Below are positions 43,474 to 52,383 of a stretch of 64,000 nucleotides of DNA, piece by piece (within the stretch, counting starts at the first letter, position 1; each line of letters starts with the position of its first letter). A program made the position numbers and the translations under genes. Source of the stretch: Veillonellaceae bacterium (GTDB lineage Bacteria; Bacillota_C; Negativicutes; UBA1444); assembly GCA_012798135.1 (NCBI GenBank), contig JAAZNU010000005.1, positions 16,752 to 80,751 of the forward strand, read 5' to 3'. Under the pieces are notes generated by a model that was not told the origin of the DNA, did not search any database, and was given only the letters and a program-made list of their open reading frames with translations.

Positions 43474-44063
43474 GGGGCCATCGCCTCCGTTTGCCTGGGC
43501 ACGGTCAGAACTTCATATTTCTCCGGATACATGGCCGCCATCAGGCCGGGAGCCCCGTCGCGGCAGCGAATGACAATCAGTCCCTGCAGCTTCTCCCGGG
43601 GGATGTCCGGGGTTTCCGCCAGCGCCAGCCGGGGTTCTTCGCGGCGCAACACCTGCCATACTTCCGGCAACGCTTCCGCGGGATAAATATGAAAATCCAG
43701 TTCGTCCGCCGCGGTCACCCCATGATTGGCCAGGCTTCGCAACAACCCCCACAGCAGCGCGCCCGCCTGCGTGATCAAATCCGGCGGCCAGGGGGCATCC
43801 GGGTTCGGCAAGGCGCAGAACCGCGCCCGGAACTTAGCGATCTGCACGGTGGAAAAGCCGAGATCGCTTTTCATCATCCGCTGCGCGGCATAAATCTCAG
43901 CAGGAACGATCGGGTCATATTCCGTCAGCCGCCCCTTGCCCCGCCCCAGCGTTTTTGTCACCGGCGGCGTCATCAGCCCCCAACGCCGGTAATTCTGCAG
44001 CGTCGTCTGCTTGATTGGAAATCCCATCGCAGCGACTGTTTCTTTTACTTCTGTCGGCGTCAT
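43470..44063 (-). CDS. Helix-turn-helix protein coupled to the primase-helicase
   Basis: A 197-residue protein of no known family. The first 60 residues form a MerR-like winged helix (KQTTLQNYRRWGLMTPPVTK, then GRLTEYDPIVPAEIYAAQRM). The remaining part (about 70-197) is unfamiliar and acidic, ending YEVLTVPRQTEAM. A strong AAGGAG site and a consensus promoter precede it. Coupling to the replication gene suggests a regulator of the element or an origin-binding partner; that is inference. Confidence 0.75.
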   Translation of the reverse strand: MTPTEVKETVAAMGFPIKQTTLQNYRRWGLMTPPVTKTLGRGKGRLTEYDPIVPAEIYAAQRMMKSDLGFSTVQIAKFRARFCALPNPDAPWPPDLITQAGALLWGLLRSLANHGVTAADELDFHIYPAEALPEVWQVLRREEPRLALAETPDIPREKLQGLIVIRCRDGAPGLMAAMYPEKYEVLTVPRQTEAMAP

Positions 44064-44085
44064 CGTAATCTCCTTAACGATCTTG

Positions 44086-44148
44086 TTTTTATTTTTAATA
44101 ACATTTATATTTGTTTTTAATATTATAACTAAATGATGGATCTGTCAA
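44086..44148 (-). promoter_or_regulatory. Promoter with direct repeats upstream of the HTH gene
   Basis: TTGACA (minus strand, 44143-44148) with TAATAT at 17 bases (44120-44125); an overlapping TATAAT (44122-44127) lies at 15 bases. Two 15-bp AT-rich direct repeats (44086-44100 and 44108-44122; 13 of 15 identical) are spaced exactly 22 bases, two helical turns, apart. This is a likely binding site for the HTH protein. The region is far richer in A+T than its surroundings. Confidence 0.6.
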
Positions 44149-44171
44149 CAAAAACAACTTTCGCAGGACGC

Positions 44172-44200
44172 AACAAAAAAACGCGCTGTTGCAAGCGCGC
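44172..44200 (-). terminator. Terminator of the pyruvate-kinase-like gene
   Basis: Perfect minus-strand stem CGCGCT / AGCGCG with TGCAAC loop, then seven T residues. Confidence 0.9.
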
Positions 44201-44236
44201 CAATAAGAACCTTTGCCAGCAGTCTGAATTGTTTTA

Positions 44237-45751
44237 TCAAGACGTGGGTTCATCGCCCGTCATATTCATGATTCCCAGCCGCGCCGCTTTCTTGCGCTGG
44301 TGCTCGTCCATGCGGGCCAGTACTTTATCCAGCAGGCTGACTCCCTCGACAATATACGGTCCCTTGTTCAGCATCACGCATTCCGCGCGTTCCGACATGG
44401 CCGCGTCGGTGATTTCCGCCCGGGACGGCGCACCGTATTTCACCAGATTCTCGAGTACCTGCGTCGCCCAGATCACCGGCACATGGGCGGCCTCACTGAT
44501 CCACAGCACTTCCTCCTGCAACTCTGCCAGACGTTCATAGCCGACTTCCAGCGCCAAATCCCCCCGGGCGATCATCAGGGCGAGCGGTTGACGGGAAGCG
44601 GCGCGGACGATGATTTCCGGCAGCCGCGACACCGCTTCGGCGGTTTCGATTTTGGCCACCAGGGGCAGCCGCCGCGCCCGCTCGCCAAGTCTGTCCGCCA
44701 GTTCCGCCTGCAGCGCCGAAATATCGTCGGCCGTCTTGACCCAAGACAACCCCAGCAAGTCCGTCAGCGGCAAAATGATGTTCAGGTCCTGCCGATCCTT
44801 CGCCGTGACCGCCGGCCCCAGCGGGGCCCGCAGCGGAAAGTTGAGTCCCTTGCCGGTTTTGAGTCGGACCGGCTTCTGCTTGACCGTGTTCTCGACCTTT
44901 ACCAGCGCTTGACCGGCATAGGCCGCTTCCACTTCGCCGTTGATTTTGCCGTCATCGATGTGAACCGGGTCGCCCGGTCGCAATAAGTCCAATTCCTGTG
45001 GGCAAGTGCATTCCAACAAGGCCGTGATCGGTTGACGCGGCCGGAACTGCGGCGGATGCGACACATCCTTGGTCAGCAGCAGCCGGTCCCCCGCTTCGAC
45101 CCGGGCCGGGAATCCCATCAGCATCACCCGGCTGATCCGGATCTTGGCGCCGGCCAGTTCCATCAGCACCCGACAGGAACGGCCGGTTTCGCGTTCCGCC
45201 CGGCGGACGTTGCGGACCATCGCCGTCCAGATTTCCGGACCGCCATGGGCGCAGTTGATCCGGGCCACATTCATCCCCGCCGCCAGCAGCGATTTCACCG
45301 TCCCATACTCTTCGACGCAGGTTTCGTCCAGCGTCACCATGATCCGGCTTTGCCGCGTCGCCGGCCGGGACCCGAACAACAGCCGGGCCTGGCGCTCCAG
45401 ATTTCTCTCGCCGGCGTAAAATCGTTCCGGTCGCGGATGCCGAACCGCAATCCGATCCTGCCGGCCGGCCAGACAGGCCAGCGAGGCGATCACCGCATCC
45501 AGTCCGGCGATGGCTCCCGCTTCGCTGCGTCCCAGCGTCGACAGGCCCAGCGGCTTCAGGGCATGCTGCAGCGGCCGCAAATCATGCCGGCGCAGCGCCA
45601 GATAAAAAGCCAGATTCAGCGCACCTGGCAGAAAAGACGGGCGCCCGACCGAACTCCGCCAGGCGTGGAATTGCTCCAGTCCTTCCCGATATACGGACTC
45701 CCGCAGCCGGAGCATGGTTTCCAACAATAACTCTTGGCTGTCTGACGGCAT
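44237..45751 (-). CDS. Pyruvate-kinase-domain protein with N-terminal extension and no C-terminal domain
   Basis: A 504-residue protein. Residues about 140-490 form the pyruvate kinase barrel: MNVARINCAHGGPEIW, LMELAGAKIRI (in place of LDTKGPEIR), a B domain with PGDPVHIDDGKINGEV, LVAKIETAEAVSRLPEII with the catalytic Lys, MIARGDLALEVGYERL and WATQVLENLVKYGAPSRAEITDAA. A 135-residue N-terminal domain (GLEQFHAWRSSVGRPSF, LGLSTLGRSEAGAIAGLDAV) precedes it, and the usual allosteric C-terminal domain is absent. I start at 45751 behind AAGGGAGG. Activity as a true pyruvate kinase is uncertain. Confidence 0.85.
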   Translation of the reverse strand: MPSDSQELLLETMLRLRESVYREGLEQFHAWRSSVGRPSFLPGALNLAFYLALRRHDLRPLQHALKPLGLSTLGRSEAGAIAGLDAVIASLACLAGRQDRIAVRHPRPERFYAGERNLERQARLLFGSRPATRQSRIMVTLDETCVEEYGTVKSLLAAGMNVARINCAHGGPEIWTAMVRNVRRAERETGRSCRVLMELAGAKIRISRVMLMGFPARVEAGDRLLLTKDVSHPPQFRPRQPITALLECTCPQELDLLRPGDPVHIDDGKINGEVEAAYAGQALVKVENTVKQKPVRLKTGKGLNFPLRAPLGPAVTAKDRQDLNIILPLTDLLGLSWVKTADDISALQAELADRLGERARRLPLVAKIETAEAVSRLPEIIVRAASRQPLALMIARGDLALEVGYERLAELQEEVLWISEAAHVPVIWATQVLENLVKYGAPSRAEITDAAMSERAECVMLNKGPYIVEGVSLLDKVLARMDEHQRKKAARLGIMNMTGDEPTS

Positions 45752-45920
45752 GGCGGCCTCCCTTGGCTTTGAAAAATCCCTTTCTACAAACATTCGTGAT
45801 TTTAAAGCCGGTTCCTGCAACGTTGCCGTCATGACCTCGCGGTTCTTGTCCCGGAGTTGTCAAAGTGTAGTATAATAAAACGGTTAAAAAAACACCCCGT
45901 ATTGGAGATTCACGCAGCAC

Positions 45921-46760
45921 ATGGTCACCAGTATTTTTTCCATCCTGATCAATTGGCTTCTGCTTTATGGTTTGCTCGCCATCGGCTTCCTCGCCTACGG
46001 AAAACCGCTTCATGGCTGGCGGCCGGAGATCGCCGCCGCCCTGATCGCCACCATGGGCCTGGGCACATTGCTGCTGCTTGGCCTGACCCCGATCGCCGAA
46101 TGGCTGCTCCGCCACAGCTACGATTGCGACGCCTGCACGCCGGAAGAGGCCGTCTATCTACGTCCCCTGTTTGCACAAATCTGCCGCCGGGCCGGGATCA
46201 GCCCCGCGCAATTCCGGTTGTACGTCTGCCCCAAAGACGAAATTAACGCCTTGGCGCTGGGTGCAAAATCGATCGCCGTCACGACGGGACTGCTGCAAAC
46301 CGCCACCCCGGAAGAGCTGGAAGGCGTTTTGGCCCACGAACTCGGCCATCATCTGCTGAACCACACTTTCTGGCTGACGCTCACCTGCGTTTCCGGTCAA
46401 GTCGGCAACTGGGCGCTGCGTCTGTACGACATTCTGTTGAAAACATTTGGTCACTTGCGCTTTATCCCCGTGCTGGGCTATCTGGTCGTAGCGCTGACTT
46501 GGCTGTTGCGCCTGCTGTTCCTCCTGTTCGATTGGTTTGTGCAACTGCCGTTCTATCTGGGCAGGTTGTTCGGCTCGCGACGCAATGAATACGCCGCCGA
46601 CCGCTTCGCCGCCCAGGTCGGTTGCGGCAACGGGCTGCGCAGTTTTCTGGAACGGGTGCTGGCGCCGCGGGAAGCGCGAGCCGGTTTCTTTGAGCGGCTG
46701 AAGCGCACGCATCCGCCGGCGGCCAAACGAGTCCGCCGCCTGGCCCATCTGGGAGCATAG
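45921..46760 (+). CDS. M48 family (Ste24/HtpX-like) membrane metalloprotease
   Basis: A 279-residue zinc protease. Two N-terminal membrane helices (about 5-27 and 36-58) are followed by the catalytic motif LAHELGHHLLNH (HExxH). A further hydrophobic pair lies around 180-215, and EYAADRFAAQVG supplies the third zinc ligand. Members cut misfolded or prenylated membrane proteins; the substrate here is unknown. Single gene ending at a strong terminator. Confidence 0.9.
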   Translation: MVTSIFSILINWLLLYGLLAIGFLAYGKPLHGWRPEIAAALIATMGLGTLLLLGLTPIAEWLLRHSYDCDACTPEEAVYLRPLFAQICRRAGISPAQFRLYVCPKDEINALALGAKSIAVTTGLLQTATPEELEGVLAHELGHHLLNHTFWLTLTCVSGQVGNWALRLYDILLKTFGHLRFIPVLGYLVVALTWLLRLLFLLFDWFVQLPFYLGRLFGSRRNEYAADRFAAQVGCGNGLRSFLERVLAPREARAGFFERLKRTHPPAAKRVRRLAHLGA

Positions 46761-46767
46761 GACGACG

Positions 46768-46798
46768 AAAGCCGGAGCAATCACGCTCCGGCTTTTTT
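46768..46798. terminator. Bidirectional terminator
   Basis: Perfect 11-bp stem AAAGCCGGAGC / GCTCCGGCTTT with a 6-base loop and TTT runs; serves the M48 gene (+) and the alpha/beta hydrolase gene (-). Confidence 0.9.
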
Positions 46799-46807
46799 CA
46801 TTCCTGT

Positions 46808-47695
46808 CTATGCCGCATTTCGGACGAACGCCTGTGGCGGTTCTTCTACTATCCCGATCCTCTCCAGAAATTCCAGAACAGACTCGTACCAGTTATCTTT
46901 TGCCCGCAGGAACGAGGAATGCCCATCCTTCCCGGACGCCGGCAGCGATACGAAATCAACCTCAGCCCCGCCAGCCTCAAAGGCGGCTAAAAACTTTCTG
47001 GCCAAGGCCGGTCCGAAATAATGGTCATTTTCGGAATACAGCCAGATCGTCGGTACTTTGAAGGTTGTCCCATACACACGATATGACTCCACCAAGCGGT
47101 CCGCATCTTTCACCACATCAGGCGCCGTTGACCCCCTGCCGCCGGCAAAATTGACAACCCCGACCACTCCCGGCAGATTCAGCGAGCCGGTGGCGATTAC
47201 GCTATGCCCGCCGGTAGACTGTCCAAGCAGTACAATATGCTTTCCGTCGACAAACGGCTGGCCCTGCATGTACCGGACCGCCGCCTGCAGATCCGTTGCC
47301 GCCGCCAGGCCGGTTTTGGCATAGTCCCGGGTTCCGTCGGGATGATATTGATATCCCTCGGCATAGGGACCGTCCGAAACGCCAAAGCCCCGCCGCGCCA
47401 CAAACAACACCGCAATACCCATTTTCGCAAACATATTGGCTTGTCTGACGTAATATGTATCGGCCGTAACCTTGGCTCTCTCCGCTACCAGTCGCGAAGT
47501 TCCGTGCGTCATGATCATGGCGGGAAACGGGCCTTCCCCTGCCGGTTTATAAAGCATCGCATCCAATAGATACGATTTCCCGGCCACGTCTAGCGGTACT
47601 TTTACCCGTTCCGTTTCTACCTCCGGATCGGCTGCCCAGGCCACTGATTGCAGAAGCAAAATCAATAGGAATCCCAGCAACAAGCCCTTTTTCAT
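46808..47695 (-). CDS. Secreted alpha/beta hydrolase (dienelactone hydrolase/peptidase S9-like)
   Basis: A 295-residue exported hydrolase. A signal peptide (MKKGLLLGFLLILLLQSVAWAA) is followed by LYKPAGEGPFPAMIMTHGTS (oxyanion region), the nucleophile elbow VLLGQSTGGHSV, an acidic residue near IWLYSENDHYFGP, and the catalytic His near SLPASGKDGHSSFLRA. Substrate unknown. I start at 47695; a longer frame to 47743 gives no signal peptide at the N-terminus. It lies 34 bases after the papain-like protease gene, possibly co-transcribed. Confidence 0.85.
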   Translation of the reverse strand: MKKGLLLGFLLILLLQSVAWAADPEVETERVKVPLDVAGKSYLLDAMLYKPAGEGPFPAMIMTHGTSRLVAERAKVTADTYYVRQANMFAKMGIAVLFVARRGFGVSDGPYAEGYQYHPDGTRDYAKTGLAAATDLQAAVRYMQGQPFVDGKHIVLLGQSTGGHSVIATGSLNLPGVVGVVNFAGGRGSTAPDVVKDADRLVESYRVYGTTFKVPTIWLYSENDHYFGPALARKFLAAFEAGGAEVDFVSLPASGKDGHSSFLRAKDNWYESVLEFLERIGIVEEPPQAFVRNAA

Positions 47696-47729
47696 GGTAA
47701 TTCTTTTCCTTCCCTTCTTCGCTGCACCA

Positions 47730-48356
47730 TCACCGCAGCACATACACGCGGGTCATGAACATCGCCCGCTCCAGGAATTCCTGCCAGCTGATCTCGACCC
47801 GGCTTTCGTTGCCGGGCCAGGGGTCCCGCAGCACTACCGACCGGAACAGCGGATTGTTCATCTGGTCCACGCCATAAGTCACGGCCGTCATCACATAGGC
47901 GTGTCCGACCGGCTCACCCCGCAACCCCACGATCAGCGGCCAGCGATACGCCAGGTCCCGCACGATCGATGGCCCGTCGATATTGTACGGCACTGCCTGC
48001 ACCACCGCCGGCCGGCCGGCGATATCAACGCCCCAGCCGTTCAGGGCGTAAACGATCTGCTCCGGGTTGGCCGGCTGGTCGATCAACTGCCCGTAAACTT
48101 TCTGGACGATTTCTTCCTGCGTGACCGGCAACCCGTGGAAATTCAACACCATCTGAATGCAGGCCGCCCAGCACCAGTTGGCGCTGCGCTGACGGCCGTA
48201 GCCTTCCGGCGCGGAGAAATACTGCAGCTGATCCGTCGGGATTCCCGCCATGTAGATGCCGTTGCCGATTTGGGCCATCTCGGCCTGAACCGTAAAACAC
48301 GGAACCAACAAAGACACTGCCAGCGTCAAAACAAGAAGCCACCGTTTTTTCACCAA
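47730..48356 (-). CDS. Secreted papain-like cysteine protease
   Basis: A 208-residue exported protein. A signal peptide of about 25 residues (LLVLTLAVSLLVPCFTVQA) leads to a papain-like fold of the AvrRpt2/C39-like type. The catalytic Cys lies in RSANWCWAACIQMVLNFHG, the His in VGHAYVMTAVTYG and the Asn/Asp in VVLRDPWPGNESRV. It may be a peptidase or a structural relative used in surface remodelling. GGAGGGATC precedes the ATG. Confidence 0.82.
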   Translation of the reverse strand: MVKKRWLLVLTLAVSLLVPCFTVQAEMAQIGNGIYMAGIPTDQLQYFSAPEGYGRQRSANWCWAACIQMVLNFHGLPVTQEEIVQKVYGQLIDQPANPEQIVYALNGWGVDIAGRPAVVQAVPYNIDGPSIVRDLAYRWPLIVGLRGEPVGHAYVMTAVTYGVDQMNNPLFRSVVLRDPWPGNESRVEISWQEFLERAMFMTRVYVLR

Positions 48357-48413
48357 CGATCCCTCCTTTATCCTCCCTACTGAATCGGATTTTCACAGGC
48401 CGTCACAAGCCTG

Positions 48414-50501
48414 TCAACTTTTGCCCCGCATGATTACCAGGAAAATCCGGACGATTTCCGGATCGAACTGTGTACCGGCGCATTTCTCGATTTCCGCCAA
48501 CGCCGTTTCGGCCGAAAACGCCTTGCGGTACACGCGGTCTTCCGTCATCGCGTCGAAAGCGTCGGCCACCGCCAAAATCCGTGACAGCAAGGGAATCTCC
48601 GTGCCTTTGAGGCCGCGGGGATAGCCGCTGCCGTCCCAATGCTCATGGTGGGTTAGGATGTATCCCGCGATCGGTTCCAGTTCATCGGTGGATTTGGCGA
48701 TCCGATGGCCAATTTCGGGATGTTTCCGCATGATTTCCCATTCCGCTTCATCCAACCGGCCAGGTTTATTCAAGATCCGGTCATCAATGACCGCCTTGCC
48801 GATATCGTGCAGCGTCGCGAACAATTCCAGCTCACCCAAGTTTTTGTGGGACAGGTTCAGTTTTCTGCCGATCGCCGCCGACAATGCCGCCAGTCGCTTC
48901 GCATGCTCCTCGGTTTCCTGGCTCTTTTCATAGACCGTGGTCATAATCGAAGCGACAATCGCGTTGTGAGAGCTGTGCTGATTGAGCAGCATCCGGTTGC
49001 GCAGCGAATCATCCGCCTGTTTGAGGGTGTCATAGTTCCGCTCGGCGTTGGTTTCTTTCGTGGCAAACCCGATGGACAGGCTCAATTCATATGGGTTTCC
49101 CGAATGATCCCGATTATAGGCGAGCACGGCCTCCTTGATTGTTGAAAGCATCACCAGCGCAGTTTCCGGATCGGTATTGGGCAGGAGCAGGGCAAACTCG
49201 TCGCCGCCGATTCGCGCCGGTACATCCAGGGGCCGGCAACATTCCTGCAGGATTTTCGCCGTAGCCGCGATCAGCCGGTCGCCGGCGTCGTAGCCGAAGG
49301 CATTGTTGATCAGCCGGACTCCGTTGATATCCATCGCCATTATGGACAGGGGCAGATATGCTTTGCTTTCCATCTGGCCCAGCATTTCTTCGAAGCAGGT
49401 CCGGTTATACAGCCCGGTCATAAAGTCGTGTTCGCTGATGTAACGGAGCATCGCTTCCTTTTCTTTTTCCGCGTTGATATCGATGATGATCCCTTCGAGA
49501 GCCTCCGGCACCCCCTGTGCGTTGTAGATGGCCCGGCCGATCTCCAGCACCCATTTCCGGACGCCCTGTGCCGTGACGATCTCATATTCGGACCGGAACG
49601 GAACTCCCTCCGGCACCGTATTTTCCCATTCCTGCCACAACTGGTCCCGATACTCCGGCGCGATGACCTGATTGAAGGACAGGACCTGATTGTTGATAAA
49701 ACTGGCCGGCGGGTACCCGGTCAGTTCAAGGCAACCCTCGGACACAAACAGCATCGTCCAGTCCCGGTCATACCGGCACCGATAGGCCATGCCGGGCAAA
49801 TTGGCCAGAATCACCGATTTACTGCGCTCGCTTTCCCGCAGAGCTTCCAGCGCCAGCCGTTTTGCGTGGATATCCTCGACGATGGCCATTTTTTGGGCGA
49901 CTTGGCCTGCCCGTAAACGCAGCGGCGTAACCTGCACCGCGCACCATACGGCGGAACCATCCGGCCGCAGGAAGCGTTTTCCACGGTAAAAATGGTTGAT
50001 TGTTCCGGCCTGCCAGCGCCGGTGCAGCTCCTGGTCTTCCGCCTGATCGTCGGGATGCGTAATGGCCGTCCAGTGAGTTTGCAGCAGTTCCTGCCGGGTT
50101 CGGCCGAGGATCTGCTCGAGCATTGGATTGACCATGAAATTGTTATCATCGGCATCCAGCAAGGCGATTCCCACCGGCGCCAACGCAAAAACCTTCTGAA
50201 ACAGGTCAGTGCTGGCTGCCAGCTCTTCGCTGAGTTTCCGCAGCTGCGCATTTTTACGGACACGCCAAAGCATGACCATCAGCACCAACAATATGCTAAA
50301 AACGACCGTTACGTCGCCCGCCACTTGCCGGTTCGCTGACCAGGAACGATAAAGGTAGGCCAAACCGACCGCCAAACACAACAGGAAAACAAGCAGGGAA
50401 AGATAATCGTCCGTAAAGCGATAGTTCCCCTGCTTGTTATTCTGTCCATTTTCCATATTGTTCAGCACAGACAGCCCTGCTTTCCCGTTATTTCGCGGCA
50501 T
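48414..50501 (-). CDS. Membrane PAS-PAS-GGDEF-HD-GYP signalling protein
   Basis: A 695-residue cyclic-di-GMP protein. Two N-terminal membrane helices (about 33-50 and 62-80), PAS 1 (about 98-215; FALAPVGIALLDADDNNFMV), PAS 2 (about 225-350), a GGDEF domain (about 355-515) with an intact GGDEF in PARIGGDEFALLLP, then HD-GYP (about 525-690) with TLHDIGKAVIDD and THHEHWDGSGYPRGL. Both catalytic motifs look intact, so it could either make or degrade the messenger according to PAS input. No ribosome binding site is obvious at 50501; an ATG at 50456 is an alternative. Confidence 0.93.
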   Translation of the reverse strand: MPRNNGKAGLSVLNNMENGQNNKQGNYRFTDDYLSLLVFLLCLAVGLAYLYRSWSANRQVAGDVTVVFSILLVLMVMLWRVRKNAQLRKLSEELAASTDLFQKVFALAPVGIALLDADDNNFMVNPMLEQILGRTRQELLQTHWTAITHPDDQAEDQELHRRWQAGTINHFYRGKRFLRPDGSAVWCAVQVTPLRLRAGQVAQKMAIVEDIHAKRLALEALRESERSKSVILANLPGMAYRCRYDRDWTMLFVSEGCLELTGYPPASFINNQVLSFNQVIAPEYRDQLWQEWENTVPEGVPFRSEYEIVTAQGVRKWVLEIGRAIYNAQGVPEALEGIIIDINAEKEKEAMLRYISEHDFMTGLYNRTCFEEMLGQMESKAYLPLSIMAMDINGVRLINNAFGYDAGDRLIAATAKILQECCRPLDVPARIGGDEFALLLPNTDPETALVMLSTIKEAVLAYNRDHSGNPYELSLSIGFATKETNAERNYDTLKQADDSLRNRMLLNQHSSHNAIVASIMTTVYEKSQETEEHAKRLAALSAAIGRKLNLSHKNLGELELFATLHDIGKAVIDDRILNKPGRLDEAEWEIMRKHPEIGHRIAKSTDELEPIAGYILTHHEHWDGSGYPRGLKGTEIPLLSRILAVADAFDAMTEDRVYRKAFSAETALAEIEKCAGTQFDPEIVRIFLVIMRGKS

Positions 50502-50637
50502 TTGAGCAACCTGACACTCTCATTGCCCCTATTTTATAATGGACGCTCGCACAAAGTCAAAGCAGCTTACAAGAGTCCCCGATCCTGCAGAAGAGCCCGC
50601 GCATTCGTCCGGGCCCGTCCGCACTCGCGGACCATAC

Positions 50638-51066
50638 TCACACCGGAAAATCGACCGAACCGAAATTTTCATAAAGCCGACCGGTTTGCGCCGTAAACCG
50701 CAGCACACAATAGTCGGGGTCGGTCACTCCCAGCGGATAGTACATCGTATCGCCATCCTGCCAGATCCGTTCTTTACTCGCCGGATCCTGCAAAACCTCC
50801 ATCGTTCCTTTCAGCATCACGCCGCGGAAAAAACGCGCATCATAGAAATAGATCGAGGCCTTGGGATTATTCAGGTATTGCCGCACCCGCATCGACGAAG
50901 TGTTCGTCGTGAAATAAAACGTCCTGAGTCCGTCCTGTTCACGCGGTTTCAACATTGCTTTCAGATTCGGAAATCCTGCCTCATCCACCGACGCGATGAT
51001 GGTCTTGCCGCTGCGCTCCACCACCGATAATGCTGTTTTTACGGGATCCTTCGCCAACTCTTGCAT
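50638..51066 (-). CDS. Pyridoxamine 5'-phosphate oxidase-like FMN protein
   Basis: A 142-residue split-barrel flavoprotein. Landmarks are GKTIIASVDEAGFPNLKAMLKP, LRTFYFTTNTSSMRVRQYLNNPKASIYFYD and FRGVMLKGTMEVLQDP. Family members bind FMN, F420 or haem and act as general oxidoreductases; the true substrate is not pyridoxamine by default. GGAGG precedes the ATG. Unlinked to its neighbours as far as can be seen. Confidence 0.88.
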   Translation of the reverse strand: MQELAKDPVKTALSVVERSGKTIIASVDEAGFPNLKAMLKPREQDGLRTFYFTTNTSSMRVRQYLNNPKASIYFYDARFFRGVMLKGTMEVLQDPASKERIWQDGDTMYYPLGVTDPDYCVLRFTAQTGRLYENFGSVDFPV

Positions 51067-51117
51067 CCTCCCCTGCTCTTGCTACGGTTGAATATTTCAT
51101 TCCGATCAATTTGGTTT

Positions 51118-51981
51118 TTATGCGCCGATATCCCGCAGGAAATCCTGCACCACCGCCGTAAAAATCGCTGGCCGCTCCACCTGGTGCAAATGCGCCGCCT
51201 GCGGGATCACCGCCATCCGGGCGTTTGGCAACGCCAGCTGGAAAGCCTTGACTGTTGTTACTCCCGCTTCATCCCGATCGCCACAGGTCAACAGCACCGG
51301 TTGGGTAATCTCGCCCAACCGCGGCGTCAGGTCAAAATCTTTCAGCTTGCCGGTGATGGTGAACTCGCTTGGCCCCCACATTGCATGGTACACTTCTTCG
51401 TTCATCAGGCCCATTGCCGCCTGCAGCGAATCCGGCCAGGGCGACAGCGCACAGATATGCCGTTCATAATAGGCCAGCATCGCCGCCTGATACTCGTCCC
51501 CGTAATCGCCCGCGGCCTCGCCCCGCTCGATCGCCGCCCGGATCGCCGGCGGCAACCGGGTGATATTTTGCCGCTGGTCGGCGTCCCAGGCCGGTGTCGA
51601 CAGGTATGGCGCACACAACGCCACGCCCCGGACTCCCGCCGGTCGCTCCGCCAGCAAATAGGCGCAGGTCAGGGCGCAGCCCCAGGAAAATCCCATCAAC
51701 ACAACTTCCTTCAGACCCAACGCCGCCCGCACCGTCTTCAGTTCCGCGACGTAGTTCGCCACGGAATAGAAGTCGGCGTCGGCAGCCCGGTCGCTGCGGC
51801 CGCAGCCCAGCTGATCATAGAAAACCACCGGTCGGTCCCGCCACAGATCTTCCATCCCGTCCGTCATGCTGAGGAAGCCCGGCCCGCCATGAATCGCCAG
51901 CAACGGAGCTTTCGCCTGTTCTTCGCCGTACACCGAATACCAGAGCTTCCCGTTCGGGGTTGCGACAAACCCTTCGCGCAT
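51118..51981 (-). CDS. Alpha/beta hydrolase, proline iminopeptidase-like
   Basis: A 287-residue enzyme of peptidase family S33. Oxyanion region LLAIHGGPGFLSM, FYDQLGCGRSDR, nucleophile VVLMGFSWGCALTCAYL, acid near LLTCGDRDEAGV and catalytic His near PQAAHLHQVERP. S33 members remove N-terminal proline or cleave esters. Its ATG at 51981 is 2 bases after the NUDIX stop, so it is coupled to the NUDIX and helicase genes upstream. Confidence 0.88.
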   Translation of the reverse strand: MREGFVATPNGKLWYSVYGEEQAKAPLLAIHGGPGFLSMTDGMEDLWRDRPVVFYDQLGCGRSDRAADADFYSVANYVAELKTVRAALGLKEVVLMGFSWGCALTCAYLLAERPAGVRGVALCAPYLSTPAWDADQRQNITRLPPAIRAAIERGEAAGDYGDEYQAAMLAYYERHICALSPWPDSLQAAMGLMNEEVYHAMWGPSEFTITGKLKDFDLTPRLGEITQPVLLTCGDRDEAGVTTVKAFQLALPNARMAVIPQAAHLHQVERPAIFTAVVQDFLRDIGA

Positions 51982-51983
51982 GT

Positions 51984-52382
51984 TCACTCCTCCCTCGCCG
52001 CCAGTGTGATGATCCGTTCCACGATTTCGACATCCGCCGGACAAAACACATACTCCGTCAGCTCTGCGGCCGCAACCCATTTGACCTGCTCGTGCACATT
52101 CACGGCGATCTCGCCGCCGACAATCTCGGCCGCAAAAAAAGTGAAGGCCAGTTCATTCCCGGCATGGGGATAGCCGGTCCGGCCGAATTCGCCCAGCACC
52201 CGGATATCGACCGCCAGCTCTTCCAGACACTCCCGAACGATGCACTCCTCCAGCGTTTCGCCGTCCTCCAGCTTGCCGCCGGGAAACTCCCACAGCAGCG
52301 GCAGCGCGTCGTCGTGCGCCCGCTGACAAATCAGATACTGCCCCTCGCGGCGAATGATCGCCGCCGTAACTTGAATCAGCAA
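51984..52382 (-). CDS. NUDIX hydrolase, MutT-like
   Basis: A 132-residue NUDIX pyrophosphatase. The NUDIX box is GGKLEDGETLEECIVRE followed by CLEEL, which retains the metal-binding glutamates. The N-terminus VTAAIIRREGQYLICQRA and LWEFPGGK are typical of MutT-type 8-oxo-dGTP or CTP hydrolases. It directly follows the large helicase gene (1 base between them), so the two are co-expressed. Confidence 0.9.
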   Translation of the reverse strand: MLIQVTAAIIRREGQYLICQRAHDDALPLLWEFPGGKLEDGETLEECIVRECLEELAVDIRVLGEFGRTGYPHAGNELAFTFFAAEIVGGEIAVNVHEQVKWVAAAELTEYVFCPADVEIVERIITLAAREE

Positions 52383-52383
52383 T

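Noticed and set aside
41030..44236. A complete prophage or integrative element.
   Set aside because: No integrase, packaging, structural or lysis gene and no tRNA or direct-repeat attachment site; only a replication module can be supported.
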